Shown: positions 44,874 through 54,264, counted from the stretch's first letter. The stretch is 64,000 nt of DNA from DATFFO01 sp963772815 (GCA_963772815.1 CAVYYV010000006.1:620001-684000), one strand, 5' to 3'. Numbers and translations: made by a program. The notes: generated by a model not told the origin, from the letters alone.

Positions 44874-45936
44874 TCAGGCCGAGTCGAGCTCGGACAAGAG
44901 CGCCGCCGCCCCGGCCCGGGCCGATTTGCCGGAAAGACCCAGCTTGGCGTAGATGTTCGACAAATGCCTCTCCACGGTCCTCGGGCTGAGGTAGAGCCGG
45001 CCGGCCACCTTGTCGTTGCTGAGACCTCTCGCCACGAGGCGCAGCACCTCCAGCTCACGAGGGCTGAGCTCGTCCATGATTGGAGCGGGGGCAGGCGCTT
45101 CGCCCAAGAAGCGGAGTATCTCGCTCACGAACACCGGCCAGGCCGGCTCGTCGGGCAAGAGGACGTGGTTGCGACTCTCGAGGGGGAGCAGCCGCGGATT
45201 GGGGATCCGGGCAGCGATGAGTCGCCCCTCCTCGAACGGGACCGCCACCTCGTCCCGTGCGTGAGCCACGAGGGTGGGCGTCTGACACTCGCAAAGCAGG
45301 TCGGTGATATCCACCTCTCCCCAGGCGGATCGGAGCCGGACTGCCATCTCGGGGGTGGTTGAGATCCGCATCAGCTCGTCGAACCAGCCCTTCTGCTCCT
45401 CGGTTGCGCCGGGGACGAACAACGTGGTGAAGACACGGCGGAATTTGGGATCCGACTTGCCCCAACCCACCTTGACGATCGACTGCAACAGCTCAGCCTC
45501 TGCTCGCTGCTCGCCGGTCAGGCCCCGGCGGTGGCGACCGCGCGCGGTAGGCGCCGCATAGGATGAGCCGGCTGACCCGGTCGGGGTGCTCGACGGCGTA
45601 TCGGATGGCGGCGGTCCCACCCTGTGAAATGCCGAGTAGCACGAAGCGGTCCAGCCCGGCACAGTCGATCACCGTTTCGAGGTCGCTCACGAACGCGTCG
45701 AAAGTCAGCACATCGGGGTCTCTGTCTGATAGCCCGCAGCCGCGTTCGTCGTAGCGGATCACGCGATGGCTCCCTCCAAGCTCCTCCCACCAGTGCCGCC
45801 ACAGAGGGCTTTGCCAGTCGAATTCCAGATGCGTGACCCAGTTCGCCACCTTGACTATCGGAGGCCCCTTGCCGAAGCTGGCATAGGCGAGCTGCACCCC
45901 GTCATCGGCCGTGCAGAACCGGATCTGCTGTTCCAT
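44874..45936 (-). pseudogene. Alpha/beta-hydrolase-LuxR regulator, one frameshift
   Basis: A transcription regulator with an N-terminal alpha/beta-hydrolase sensing domain and C-terminal LuxR helix-turn-helix. First part from ATG 45936 (MEQQIRFCTADDGVQLAY) includes RYDERGCGLSD and the nucleophile elbow LLGISQGGTAA (45493-45936). The rest, after a frameshift near 45540 inside a CGCGCGCG run, gives GLTGEQRAEAELLQ, the catalytic-His region RNHVLLPDEPAWPVF and the HTH MDELSPRELEVLRLVARGLSNDKVAGRLYLSPRTVERHLSN, in pieces. Only one base separates this from an intact gene of about 350 residues, so an assembly slip in the CG run is quite possible. Confidence 0.85.
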
Positions 45937-45977
45937 CACTCCCAGGCTAAGCACGGTCCCCGCGAAGAAACCCGACT

Positions 45978-46022
45978 TCTGTGAACCTTCGCGCGGGCGT
46001 CGCCCACGCGAAGGTTCACAGA
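45978..46022. terminator. Large inverted repeat, family member 2
   Basis: Twenty-two-base arms beginning TCTGTGAACC, one base loop, with a single G-U type mismatch. It has the same outer ten bases and the same 45-base length as the repeat at 10574-10618. It lies in the divergent region between the LuxR-type gene and the ammonia-lyase gene, where a terminator is not obviously needed. Confidence 0.68.
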
Positions 46023-46072
46023 GTCACGGCCCGGCGGACGCGGCGCATCCGGCTGCGATGGAAGGAGAGATC

Positions 46073-47587
46073 ATGATGGCAAGGGCGGACATTCGGATCA
46101 GCAGGGAGCCGATGACCTTGACCGAGGTGGAGGCTGTTGCCCAGGGCGCACGCGTCGTGCTCTCCGACGAGGTCATCGATTTGATTGCCCAGAGCCGACA
46201 GGTGCTCGACGAGGCCATCGAACGGGGGGACCTGATCTATGGCGCCACGACCGGACTGGGTCACGCCCGCAACCATCGACTACCGGACGGCGAAATGGGC
46301 CTGATCCAGCCTGCTTATGCCGAAATGCACGTCGGCGCCATGGGAGAGCCACTCCCGGCGCCGCGGGTCCGCGCTGCCATGATCGTTCGGCTCAACGGCT
46401 TCGCCCGGGGCGGTTCGGGCATCTCCCTACCCGCGGCGCAGGCCCTGGCAGCGCTCCTCAACCACGGAATCCATCCCCTCATACCCTCACACGGGTCGGT
46501 CGGGGCCGGAGACCTGAGCCAGCTGGCAGTGTTGGCCCGCGCCCTGATTGGCAGGGGCGACGTCGAAATGGGAGGAACCCGCCTGGCCGCTTCAGAAGCT
46601 CTGGGGAGGGTCGGACTGGCTCCGGTTAGCTTCCAACCCAAAGACGCTCTCACGGTCTTTTCCTCCAACGCGGTTTCGGTGGGTCACGCGGTTCTCCTGG
46701 TCTGCCGACTGCGGGAGCTGTCGGACCTGGCCGATCTGGTGGCGGCAACATCCATGGAGGCCATCTCTGCCAACACATCGGTCATCGATCCGGCTGTGGC
46801 CGTTGCCCGAGCCAGCCGGGGACAGGAAGTCACCTCTACCAACCTGCGAGCGGCGCTGACCGGCAGCACTCGAACCGGCACCGGACCCGGCGTTTCGGTG
46901 CAGGACCCGCTCAGCTTCCGAGTCATCCCTCAGGTACACGGTGCTCTTCGAGACGTGACCGCCGGCTTCGGCGAAGTGGTGAGCTCGGAGCTCAACGCCA
47001 CCGCCGACAACCCGCTGGTCGATCTGTCGAGCGGGCGGGTCCTATCGAACGGAAACTCTCACCCTATGAATCTGGCCCTGGCGGCCGAATCGGTTCGGGT
47101 TGCGATGGCACATGTCGGGATGCTGTGTGACCGAAGGATGGGCCAGCTGTGGGACAGCCTGGTCGGCTCTCTGCTATCCGAGGCGGGCGAAGGCCAGGTG
47201 GCCGACATCGCCCAGGGAGGCCGACCGGAGATGGCCGGTCTCGGCCTTCGCTATCCGGCCGCCGGTCGCTACACGCGTCTGCGTCACCTGGCCAACCCCA
47301 TCACTCTCGATGTGCCCACCCTGGATCTGTCCGTCGAGGATCATGCCACCAATGCACCCGAGGCACTCGACCTGCTCGACGAGGCAATCGACCTGGTCGA
47401 CGATCTCCTCACCGTCGAGCTGCTGTTGGCCATCCCCGCTCTCGGGCACCCGGTTCCCCTCGATGACATGGGCGAGGGAACGCGGGCCCTGGTGGAAACG
47501 ATCACGGGCTCCCTTGCGGGGCTGCCCCGCGGCACCCAGCCAGACACCGTGCACCGCGTGGCGTGCCGGGCGATGAAACGTCGCTGA
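46073..47587 (+). CDS. Histidine ammonia-lyase family protein with altered MIO triad
   Basis: Aromatic amino acid lyase fold, 504 residues. ATG 46073 (or 46076) follows GAAGGAGAGATC; an earlier ATG at 46058 precedes that site. Conserved features: YGATTGLGHARNHRL, SGNSHPMNLALAAESV-like SNGNSHPMNLALAAESV, NATADNPLVDLSSGRVLSNGN. The loop that normally reads GSVGASGDLxPLA, whose Ala-Ser-Gly forms the MIO electrophile, is GSVGAGDLSQLAV here, lacking the serine. Without MIO the usual deamination cannot proceed, so this member likely has another activity or regulatory role. No other hut genes nearby. Confidence 0.82.
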   Translation: MMARADIRISREPMTLTEVEAVAQGARVVLSDEVIDLIAQSRQVLDEAIERGDLIYGATTGLGHARNHRLPDGEMGLIQPAYAEMHVGAMGEPLPAPRVRAAMIVRLNGFARGGSGISLPAAQALAALLNHGIHPLIPSHGSVGAGDLSQLAVLARALIGRGDVEMGGTRLAASEALGRVGLAPVSFQPKDALTVFSSNAVSVGHAVLLVCRLRELSDLADLVAATSMEAISANTSVIDPAVAVARASRGQEVTSTNLRAALTGSTRTGTGPGVSVQDPLSFRVIPQVHGALRDVTAGFGEVVSSELNATADNPLVDLSSGRVLSNGNSHPMNLALAAESVRVAMAHVGMLCDRRMGQLWDSLVGSLLSEAGEGQVADIAQGGRPEMAGLGLRYPAAGRYTRLRHLANPITLDVPTLDLSVEDHATNAPEALDLLDEAIDLVDDLLTVELLLAIPALGHPVPLDDMGEGTRALVETITGSLAGLPRGTQPDTVHRVACRAMKRR

Positions 47588-47727
47588 GGCGAGGCGAGAC
47601 TTCGTCCCGGGAGGTAGTGCCCCCCAAACAGAACGTTCGACCACGTACCCGGCTGCGGCGGGGACGCCCATCACACGAAGGTGCTCTCCACGGCCATAGC
47701 CGTGCTGCCGGGGCACAATGAGGATCC

Positions 47728-49545
47728 ATGGGCTCCCGGGACGACCAGCTCCAAACCATCGCGGTCGACAACGGCGCCCCACCGGACGGCGGAGGGAGGG
47801 ATGGACCACCCTCGCTATGGCTGGTCGGATCGCTGCTACTGGGAGCAATCCTGGTTCTTCTCGGGGTATCACGCTCGGGACCACCACCTCCCACAACCGT
47901 GCCACCGGTGCCTGACATCGAGACGACGACCACGACCACCACCCTCCCGGCTCCGGACACTGCCTTCGACGCCGAGTCGGCCCTGACCTGGTCCCCGGCG
48001 TCGGGGCTGACGGACATCACCCATATACGGTCAGCCACAAGACTCGGTCAGGTCTGGTACGCGGCCGCAGACACCGCCAACGGCTCTGCTCTGTACGCCT
48101 CGGCTTCGGGCACTCGATGGGATCACCTCCCGGTGCCGACCGGCCCGACCGGGGAGGCAGCACAAATCAGCTACCTCGTCCGGGTTGGAACGAACCTGGC
48201 CGCAGTGGGCAAGTACGTGGAAGCCGGGGGCTCCGAGATCGGCACGGTGTGGTGGTCGACGGATGCACAGGACTGGACCATGACGGCTCTGCCACTAACC
48301 GAGCCCACCGACACACCTCCGGACACCAAGAGCACGGTCGAGGTGACCGGGGCCGCCAGGGCGGGCGGGAATCTCGTCGTCACGGCCAACGTGGCCTTCA
48401 CAACGGTGACCCGGCCGGTTACGGCCAGGGCTGGATCGGAAGCGGGGATACCGACCTGGGTGCCGTCCGAGTGGGACTCCCTGTTGCAGTCGTCAGACGT
48501 CTCGCCGTTAAGCATGTCGTCGGAAGGCGTAGCTCTCGTGTTGGAACCATTCGTGGTCGACTACCGGACCTGGGAACAGCTCGGGGTGACCTACTACAGG
48601 AGTTCCAGCTATGAGATGTGGGTTGGGTACGCGTCCGAGCCAATGAAGAGCGTCCCCAGCCCCGGGACCGGGTTTCGTCCCCTGGGAGCTCGACCCGACA
48701 ACGGCACCGGGTACGGCCTCAGCTCCACGTCTCGTCTGATGGTCTCGACCGATGGCACCCGGTGGACCGACAGCCCGACCGGCTTCGACTCGAGAGTGCA
48801 GTCCGTCGCTCCCTGGCAGAACGGCTGGGTGCGGGCTGCGTCAAGCTCGGTTCTGACCGACTCGTTCGACAACCGAATCGAATATTCACCGGGTAGCGGC
48901 TGGAGCACGATCACCCCAAGTGGCTTTCTCGGTCAGGATTGGCACCTGGCGGATATCGAGACCTCCGACCTGGGAATCGCCGGTCTGGCCATAGGTTTCA
49001 GACCCGCAACGGAATACGGCCGGTTGGGCGTTCTCCAACAGGAGACCGCCGACGACGGATCGGTGCTGTATACGATCGATCCTGGCGCCGGGACCTTGTC
49101 CGTCGCCACCGATGAAGGGGGAGCGGTCACCTTTGACCTGAGCCGGGGCGACACCACATACGTTTCGCCCGAAGGCGATTCAACCCTCATCCCGACCATA
49201 TATCCACAGCTGACCGAGAGGCCAACCGACTCGGTGACGCTGCGCGGCGCAGATCTCATCTTCGGTGACGGTAACGGCCACGAGCTGGGGACCATGCCTG
49301 CCAGTCGGTGGACAGCAACCTGGGACGCACTGACGTCGGGACGGGCGTTCATGCCCAATATGGCACTGGTCCACTCTCCCGACGGTGTGCATTGGTCGGC
49401 CCGGCGAGGGAGCGGCATCGCCGGCCCCCTGGCTGAGGGAATCGACTCTCTTGCCCTGACAGACGACTTCGTGCTCGTGAGGCTGATCGGCCAGGACACC
49501 CCGCCGGTGTGGATGGGATGGGGACGCCCCTCAATGTACAGGTAG
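47728..49545 (+). CDS. Single-span membrane protein with extracytoplasmic beta-rich domain
   Basis: A 605-residue protein. Residues 1-29 are cytoplasmic and polar; one transmembrane helix (SLWLVGSLLLGAILVLLGV, about 29-47) is followed by a Pro/Thr-rich linker with seven Thr in a row, then about 530 residues of beta-rich sequence. Repeats such as SASGTRWDHLPV, STDAQDWTMTAL, STDGTRWTDSP and SPDGVHWSAR look like beta-propeller blades (Sxx-G-xxW form). No known family named; a cell-surface sensor or scaffold is a guess. Starts 140 bases after the lyase gene. Confidence 0.75.
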   Translation: MGSRDDQLQTIAVDNGAPPDGGGRDGPPSLWLVGSLLLGAILVLLGVSRSGPPPPTTVPPVPDIETTTTTTTLPAPDTAFDAESALTWSPASGLTDITHIRSATRLGQVWYAAADTANGSALYASASGTRWDHLPVPTGPTGEAAQISYLVRVGTNLAAVGKYVEAGGSEIGTVWWSTDAQDWTMTALPLTEPTDTPPDTKSTVEVTGAARAGGNLVVTANVAFTTVTRPVTARAGSEAGIPTWVPSEWDSLLQSSDVSPLSMSSEGVALVLEPFVVDYRTWEQLGVTYYRSSSYEMWVGYASEPMKSVPSPGTGFRPLGARPDNGTGYGLSSTSRLMVSTDGTRWTDSPTGFDSRVQSVAPWQNGWVRAASSSVLTDSFDNRIEYSPGSGWSTITPSGFLGQDWHLADIETSDLGIAGLAIGFRPATEYGRLGVLQQETADDGSVLYTIDPGAGTLSVATDEGGAVTFDLSRGDTTYVSPEGDSTLIPTIYPQLTERPTDSVTLRGADLIFGDGNGHELGTMPASRWTATWDALTSGRAFMPNMALVHSPDGVHWSARRGSGIAGPLAEGIDSLALTDDFVLVRLIGQDTPPVWMGWGRPSMYR

Positions 49546-49555
49546 GATCCCCGCC

Positions 49556-50116
49556 GTGATCTTCTCCGATCGCTCGATAAGAGAGGCCATCGACGAGGGA
49601 CGGATCGCCATCGACCCGTTTGAGCCCTCCTTCGTGCAGCCGTCCAGTGTCGACCTGAGGGTGGACAGCGGGTTCAGGGTGTTCCAAAACCATCGCCACC
49701 CATTCATCGATCCCCGCTCTCCGCAGGAAGACCTCACACGCCTGGTCGACATGGGGGAAGAGGCGTTCATGCTCCATCCGGGCGAGTTCGTGCTCGGCGC
49801 CACCCTGGAGAGAGTCCGTCTCGGCGTGGATGTGGTGGCCCGCCTGGAGGGGAAGTCGTCGCTGGGCAGGTTGGGACTCCTGATCCACTCGACGGCAGGT
49901 TTCATCGATCCCGGCTTCGAAGGCGCCATCACCCTGGAGCTGTCCAACGTCGCCACCCTGCCGATTGCGATCCATCCCCGGATGAAGATCGGCCAGATCA
50001 GCTTCTATCAGATGACCACGGCGGCCGATCACCCGTACGGGTCTCCCGAGCTGGGTTCCAAGTATCAGGGCCAGAGCGGCCCCACCCCCAGCAGGGCGCA
50101 CCGAGACTTTCACTAA
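49556..50116 (+). CDS. dcd: dCTP deaminase
   Basis: Converts dCTP to dUTP, or directly to dUMP in the bifunctional actinobacterial form. The 186-residue trimeric-fold protein carries QPSSVDLRVDSGFRVF, FMLHPGEFVLGATLE, LEGKSSLGRLGLLIHSTAGFIDPGFEGAITLEL (catalytic Glu in GAITLEL and substrate Arg/Ser region), and the C-terminal lid GQSGPTPSRAH. Start GTG 49556, 10 bases after the preceding stop. Nucleotide metabolism; no partner gene adjacent. Confidence 0.94.
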   Translation: MIFSDRSIREAIDEGRIAIDPFEPSFVQPSSVDLRVDSGFRVFQNHRHPFIDPRSPQEDLTRLVDMGEEAFMLHPGEFVLGATLERVRLGVDVVARLEGKSSLGRLGLLIHSTAGFIDPGFEGAITLELSNVATLPIAIHPRMKIGQISFYQMTTAADHPYGSPELGSKYQGQSGPTPSRAHRDFH

Positions 50117-50478
50117 AGAAGCGTCACCCGCCGCCGATAAGCGCAAAGACAAACCACGGACCCAACTTGATCCTCCTTCCTCGGAGTCCCTTCCTCCTCC
50201 GATGCTCCCCCTTCAGGATCCGTGGAGAGTGAGAGGCCCCGGCTCCCGAGCCGGGGCCATCTCTTATGTGTCACCCTCATCGCCTTGTACTGATGGCGGT
50301 CCGGTGAACATCCACATGGCAGATTCTGTGGCGCCAACAATCAGCATCCCGGCGGCGAAGCGCCGCACCTTCAGATTCTCGTCGCTTGGCGGCGTTGGTA
50401 GCCACCACTCCAACCCTCGCTGCGTCCGCCAGAGGCATCGGTGCTGAGTTCACAGAATCCAAACTTCGAAAACGCCGG
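50117..50478. other. Non-coding stretch holding a terminator
   Basis: 362 bases between convergent dcd and marR. The only clear element is the hairpin at 50231-50263. Open frames on both strands in 50277-50462 are short, overlapping and without family traits. No RNA gene recognised. Confidence 0.5.
50231..50263 (+). terminator. Strong terminator downstream of dcd
   Basis: GAGAGGCCCCGGCT pairs with AGCCGGGGCC-TCTC (one bulged A) around a CCCG loop, then TTATGT. About 115 bases after the dcd stop; also able to act for the convergent marR gene. Confidence 0.75.
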
Positions 50479-51093
50479 CTACTGGTGAGTTCGGATTTCG
50501 CCCGGGCGAGGACCCGGGGCGAAGACCGCGATGCGAGTAGCCGCCGGCTCCGCTTCAGCGGGCATCTCCTCGGCGTGATTCTCGACCTCGGGTTCTTGCT
50601 TTTCGGGCGCTGGTTTCTCCCATGACTCGAGATCGGCCGCCTCCGAATCTCCCAGGAGAGCCAGCAGATGGTTGAGGGCGGTGCAGGTCTCCTCGAACCG
50701 CCTGGAACCGATTGCCCTTCCCCAGGCGGCCTCCAGATCGGCCACGGCCTCCCCCGCCGCGTCGAGGAGCGCCCTGCCTCGCACCGTCGGGAAGATCAAC
50801 TTGGCCCGTCCGTCGGAAGGGTCGGACCTGCGCTCGACATAACCCAGACCCTCCAACTGGTCCACCAGCTCCGAACAAGCAGGCAAGCCCAGATTGGCCT
50901 TATCGGCCAGGTCGGTGAGACGGATGCCTTCGATCCCCATATTGCCCCAGATCTGGAGATGAGCCGGCCGGAGATCCAGATACTTGCTGTCCTCGGCTTG
51001 CCGCATCAGATAGGAGCGGAATTCATGCAGCAGCCGAACGAGTAACTGTCCGATCGCCAGACGATCGCGCGGTACACCTCTTGACATGGCCAT
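50479..51093 (-). CDS. MarR-family regulator
   Basis: A winged-helix repressor of about 204 residues with a C-terminal extension. DNA-binding part: YLDLRPAHLQIWGNMGIEGIRLTDLADKANLGLPACSELVDQLEGLGYVERRSDPSDGRAKLIFPTVRGRALL across about 43-115, with the wing RSDPSDGRAKL. The acidic tail (EKPAPEKQEPEVENHAEEMPAEAEPAA) is unusual. Starts at 51105, 51093 and 51087 are all possible; TAGTAA on the minus strand just upstream looks like a -10 and would give a leaderless message starting at or near 51093. Divergent from the dead hydrolase gene, a likely former target. Confidence 0.82.
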   Translation of the reverse strand: MAMSRGVPRDRLAIGQLLVRLLHEFRSYLMRQAEDSKYLDLRPAHLQIWGNMGIEGIRLTDLADKANLGLPACSELVDQLEGLGYVERRSDPSDGRAKLIFPTVRGRALLDAAGEAVADLEAAWGRAIGSRRFEETCTALNHLLALLGDSEAADLESWEKPAPEKQEPEVENHAEEMPAEAEPAATRIAVFAPGPRPGEIRTHQ

Positions 51094-51162
51094 GCTCGAA
51101 GACATTACTACGGTTTCCGAAGCTTCGGCGCCCGAACTATCTACAACAAATGGAGAAGAGAA

Positions 51163-51996
51163 ATGGAGGAGCTGGTTGAGAGGATGTTTGATACGGAACT
51201 CGGTTCGATCCACGTCCGCCTGGGCGGAGGCGGATCACCGCTGCTCCTGTGGCACAGCCTGTAGGTAGACGGGCATTCCTGGGACCGAACGTTGCGCGAC
51301 CTCACTGGCGACCACACAGTGATCGTCGTAGACGGTCCCGGGGCCGGAAGGAGCCCGGGGCCGGGCCGTGTGTTCGCGCTGGCCGAGTGCGCCGCGGTGG
51401 CCGCCACGATCCTCGACCAGCTGGGCATCGAGTCCGTCGACTGGGTGGGAAACGCCTGGGGCGGACACGTAGGGATCCTCTTCGCCTCTGCCTATCCCCA
51501 CCGCCTCAGATCTCTGGTGGCCATCGCCTCACCGTTCGAACCCATCAGCAGGTCGGTGCGCCGAACCAGCACACCTCTGGTGAAGCTCTACAGGCTGATC
51601 GGGCCTGCTCCGGTGGCAGGCAAGATCACCGAAGCGCTCTTGTCCGCTGAAACCCGGGCTTCCGATCCAGACGCCACCCGATCCATCAAGAAGCACCTCG
51701 ATGGCGTTCCGCGCCGAGCCGCCCAGCTGACCATGCAGTCTGTGATGCTCAACCGGGCCGACCTGACTCAGGTGGCGAGGGTTCTCAACACCCCTGTGAT
51801 GCTGGTAGCCGGGGAAGACGATCCCATGTGGACAGCCGAAACGTGCCGCCGGGAAGCCGCTGAGTTGAGGGATGGTCAGTGTGCCATCATCCCTGGGTCG
51901 CGCCACCTCCCTCCGCTGGAGGCGCCCAACGAAACCGTGGCGGCGCTCCGTCAGTGGTGGCAAACGCTCGACTCGACAACTGAGCCGGCCCGCTAG
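51163..51996 (+). pseudogene. Alpha/beta hydrolase, inactivated by an amber codon and loss of the nucleophile
   Basis: Reading from ATG 51163 the frame gives MEELVERMFDTELGSIHVRLGG and LLLWHSL, then TAG at 51262-51264, then VDGHSWDRTLRDL and an otherwise complete hydrolase to 51996. The nucleophile elbow, expected as GNSWGG, is GNAWGG with Ala98 (GCC at 51454-51456) in place of serine. The oxyanion region, the acid (GEDDPMW) and the histidine (GSRHLPPLEAP) survive. Two independent lesions make this a true pseudogene or a non-catalytic remnant; a shorter start at TTG 51292 would still lack the nucleophile. Confidence 0.85.
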
Positions 51997-52005
51997 GCCG
52001 CCCGC

Positions 52006-53352
52006 TCAGGTCACGTCGCGGCCCAAGTCGGCAAAGCGGGTGAACTCAGGCAGGAAGGTCATTCGTACGGTCCCCGTAGCGCCGGCGCGATGCTTGGCGA
52101 CGATCACCTCGGCCAGGCCCTTGTTCTCCTGATTCTCGGGGTGGTAGTACTCATCTCTATAGATGAACATCACGACGTCGGCATCTTGTTCGAGTGATCC
52201 ACTTTCACGTAGATCGGAGAGGCGGGGACGCTTGTCCTCTCGGCTTTCGAGGGAACGGTTCAGCTGTGACAGGCCCACCACCGGCACATCCAGCTCACGG
52301 GCCAGGTTCTTGAGGTTGCGGCTGATCTCGGCGATCTCCTGCTGGCGGTTCTCCCGCGCCGTCCCCTGCATGAGCTGGAGGTAGTCGACTGCCACCATCG
52401 AGAGGCCGGATTTGCGCTTGAGCCGTCGGCACTTGGCCCTGATATCGGTGATGGTCACAACCGGCGAATCGTCGATGAAGATGGGGGCCTTGTACATGCG
52501 CGAAGCCGCATCGACCACCCGCTGCCACAACGGTCCCAACTGGCCTGAGCGCAGCTTCATCGAGTCCACCCGGCCGACCGCCGACAGGATCCGCTGGACC
52601 AACTCCTCTTTCGACATCTCCAGGCTGAACAGCGCCACGGGCCTCCCCTGGGCGGCAGCGTTGGTGGCAATGTTCAGCATCAAGGCGCTCTTGCCCATCG
52701 CCGGCCTTGCGGCGATGATGATCAGGTTGGCGTTCTGCAATCCGGCCAGCTTCTTGTCGAGGTCCCGGAACCCGGTCGCCAGACCAGTGATCTCCGAGCC
52801 CTGAGCCTCGAGCGTCTCGATCTGCTCCAGCACGTGGGAGAAGAGAGGACCCACTTCGAGCAGGCTCTGGGAAGCCCGTTTCTCGGCCACGCCCAGCACC
52901 GTCTGTTCCGCCCGGTCCATGACCGAATGGATCTCGTCGTCGAGGTCGAACGCGATGGTGGCCACCGTGCTGCCTGCTCTGATCAGGTCCCGCCGACGGG
53001 CGCCGTCCTCGACGATGTCTGCGTAATGGATCACGTTCGAGGTGACCGGCACCACGTCGACCAGGCGAGTCAAGTAGCTGACGCCGCCCACCTTGTCGAG
53101 CTCACCCAAGCGACGCAGATCCTCTGACAGGGTGACTGCGTCGATGGCCTGGTTGGCGTCGTAGAGACGACGCATGGCCTCGAAGATCGACTGGTGGGCG
53201 GGCACGTAGAAGTCATCGCTTCCCAGGCGGTCCATCACCTCGTTGGCTGCTTCGACCGACAGCAAGACAGCCCCCAGTACCGATTCCTCAGCTTCGCGGC
53301 TGTGAGGCGGGACCCGGGCTCCTGAACGAGGTCCGGCGCTGTCTCCGTTCAA
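52006..53352 (-). CDS. dnaB: Replicative DNA helicase DnaB
   Basis: Hexameric fork helicase, 448 residues. The N-terminal domain (PHSREAEESVLGAVLLSVEA, to about 115) is followed by a linker and RecA-type ATPase domain with Walker A AARPAMGKSALMLN near residue 217, Walker B SMVAVDYLQLM near 322, and LSDLRESGSLEQDADVVMFIYRDE. No intein, unlike many actinobacterial DnaB proteins. The start is TTG 53352, the only candidate before the conserved N-terminus. Follows rplI with a hairpin between, so it may be transcribed partly with the rpsF-rplI cluster. Confidence 0.95.
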   Translation of the reverse strand: MNGDSAGPRSGARVPPHSREAEESVLGAVLLSVEAANEVMDRLGSDDFYVPAHQSIFEAMRRLYDANQAIDAVTLSEDLRRLGELDKVGGVSYLTRLVDVVPVTSNVIHYADIVEDGARRRDLIRAGSTVATIAFDLDDEIHSVMDRAEQTVLGVAEKRASQSLLEVGPLFSHVLEQIETLEAQGSEITGLATGFRDLDKKLAGLQNANLIIIAARPAMGKSALMLNIATNAAAQGRPVALFSLEMSKEELVQRILSAVGRVDSMKLRSGQLGPLWQRVVDAASRMYKAPIFIDDSPVVTITDIRAKCRRLKRKSGLSMVAVDYLQLMQGTARENRQQEIAEISRNLKNLARELDVPVVGLSQLNRSLESREDKRPRLSDLRESGSLEQDADVVMFIYRDEYYHPENQENKGLAEVIVAKHRAGATGTVRMTFLPEFTRFADLGRDVT

Positions 53353-53482
53353 CTCTGGTCATCCATTTCGTTGTCGTTCTTACACGCCAGGTGTGACGCG
53401 GAATGCCGCCGAAGGGGCGACCAGGGAAGCGAGGGCAACCTACCTCACGGGGGTGGGGTTGGGAAAACCATCTTGGCCCAAA

Positions 53483-53516
53483 TGTGAGAAACCGCCCCGG
53501 AAGGCGGTTTCTCACA
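53483..53516 (-). terminator. Hairpin between rplI and dnaB
   Basis: Fourteen-base perfect arms (TGTGAGAAACCGCC and complement), 6-base loop, 15 bases beyond the rplI stop on the minus strand. No strong T-run, so it may attenuate rather than stop transcription into dnaB. Confidence 0.72.
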
Positions 53517-53531
53517 CGCAAGCGGAGGCTC

Positions 53532-53978
53532 TCAGGCCGGGATCACGTCGAGCGTGATGGGGAATTCGACGTCGTTGTGCAGCTTGATCTGCACCTCGTG
53601 CAGACCGATCTCCCGGATCGGGGCGGGCAGCACGATGTTCTTTCGGTCCACCTCGACCCCGGTGAACTTGCGAATTCCCTCCACCACGTCGGGCAGGCCG
53701 ATCGACCCGTACAACCGACCCTCGTCTCCCGCCTGGGCGGCCAGCACGACCCGGGTTCCGACCAGCTGAGTGGCAATCCGCTCCGCTTCCTCCTTGGCCT
53801 GCCGCTCGGCCTCCTCACGGGCTCGACGAAGCTCCTCGGCGGTCCGTATGGCACCCTCGGTGGCCTTGACGGCCCTCTTCTTGGGAAGGAGGAAGTTGCG
53901 GGCGTAGCCGTCGGAAACGTCGACCACTTCGCCCTTGCGGCCCAGCTCGGCCACGTCGGCGATGAGGATGAGCTTCAT
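53532..53978 (-). CDS. rplI: 50S ribosomal protein L9
   Basis: A 148-residue two-domain ribosomal protein: N-terminal MKLILIADVAELGRKGEVVDVSDGYARNFLLPKKRAV, a long charged connecting helix (EELRRAREEAERQAKEEAERIA) and C-terminal domain with LYGSIGLPDVVEGIRK and VEFPITLDVIPA. Complete. Overlaps rpsR by 4 bases (ATGA). Confidence 0.97.
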   Translation of the reverse strand: MKLILIADVAELGRKGEVVDVSDGYARNFLLPKKRAVKATEGAIRTAEELRRAREEAERQAKEEAERIATQLVGTRVVLAAQAGDEGRLYGSIGLPDVVEGIRKFTGVEVDRKNIVLPAPIREIGLHEVQIKLHNDVEFPITLDVIPA

Positions 53979-54247
53979 CGGCCACCCACATAGGGCAGGA
54001 GGGCCATCTCCCGGGCGTTACGGATCGCCAATGCCACCTGACGCTGGTGCTGGGGGCAGTTGCCCGTCACCCTCCGGGAACGGATCTTGGCCCGATCGGA
54101 CATGAACTTGCGCAGCAGTGCCACGTCCTTCCAGTCGATCTTCGTGTCCGGTTCCTTGCAGAACTGGCACACCCTCTTCTTCATGCGCCTCATGTCGGAG
54201 GGGCCGCGTCGGCGCCTGGTGCGGTCCTGGGGCTTCTTCTTCGCCAT
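53975..54247 (-). CDS. rpsR: 30S ribosomal protein S18
   Basis: A 90-residue protein, start ATG 54247 (MAKKKPQDRT) with AGGAG 9 bases upstream. RVCQFCKEPDTKIDWKDVALLRKFMSDRAKIRSRRVTGNCPQHQRQVALAIRNAREMALLPY is fully canonical. The CQFC pair with the later NCPQH suggests the zinc-binding (C+) form, in contrast to the zinc-free paralogue many actinobacteria also have. Confidence 0.96.
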   Translation of the reverse strand: MAKKKPQDRTRRRRGPSDMRRMKKRVCQFCKEPDTKIDWKDVALLRKFMSDRAKIRSRRVTGNCPQHQRQVALAIRNAREMALLPYVGGR

Positions 54248-54264
54248 TTTCAATTTCTCCTAGA

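Noticed and set aside
50277..50462. Small open frame between dcd and marR
   Set aside because: No ribosome site, no conserved motif and lies directly after a strong terminator on the opposite strand of another open frame.
51262..51264. Amber codon in the hydrolase read as pyrrolysine or suppressed stop
   Set aside because: TAG is used as an ordinary stop elsewhere in the window (for example GFA and M24 genes), pyrrolysine is not expected in this lineage, and the enzyme has also lost its nucleophile, so decay is simpler.
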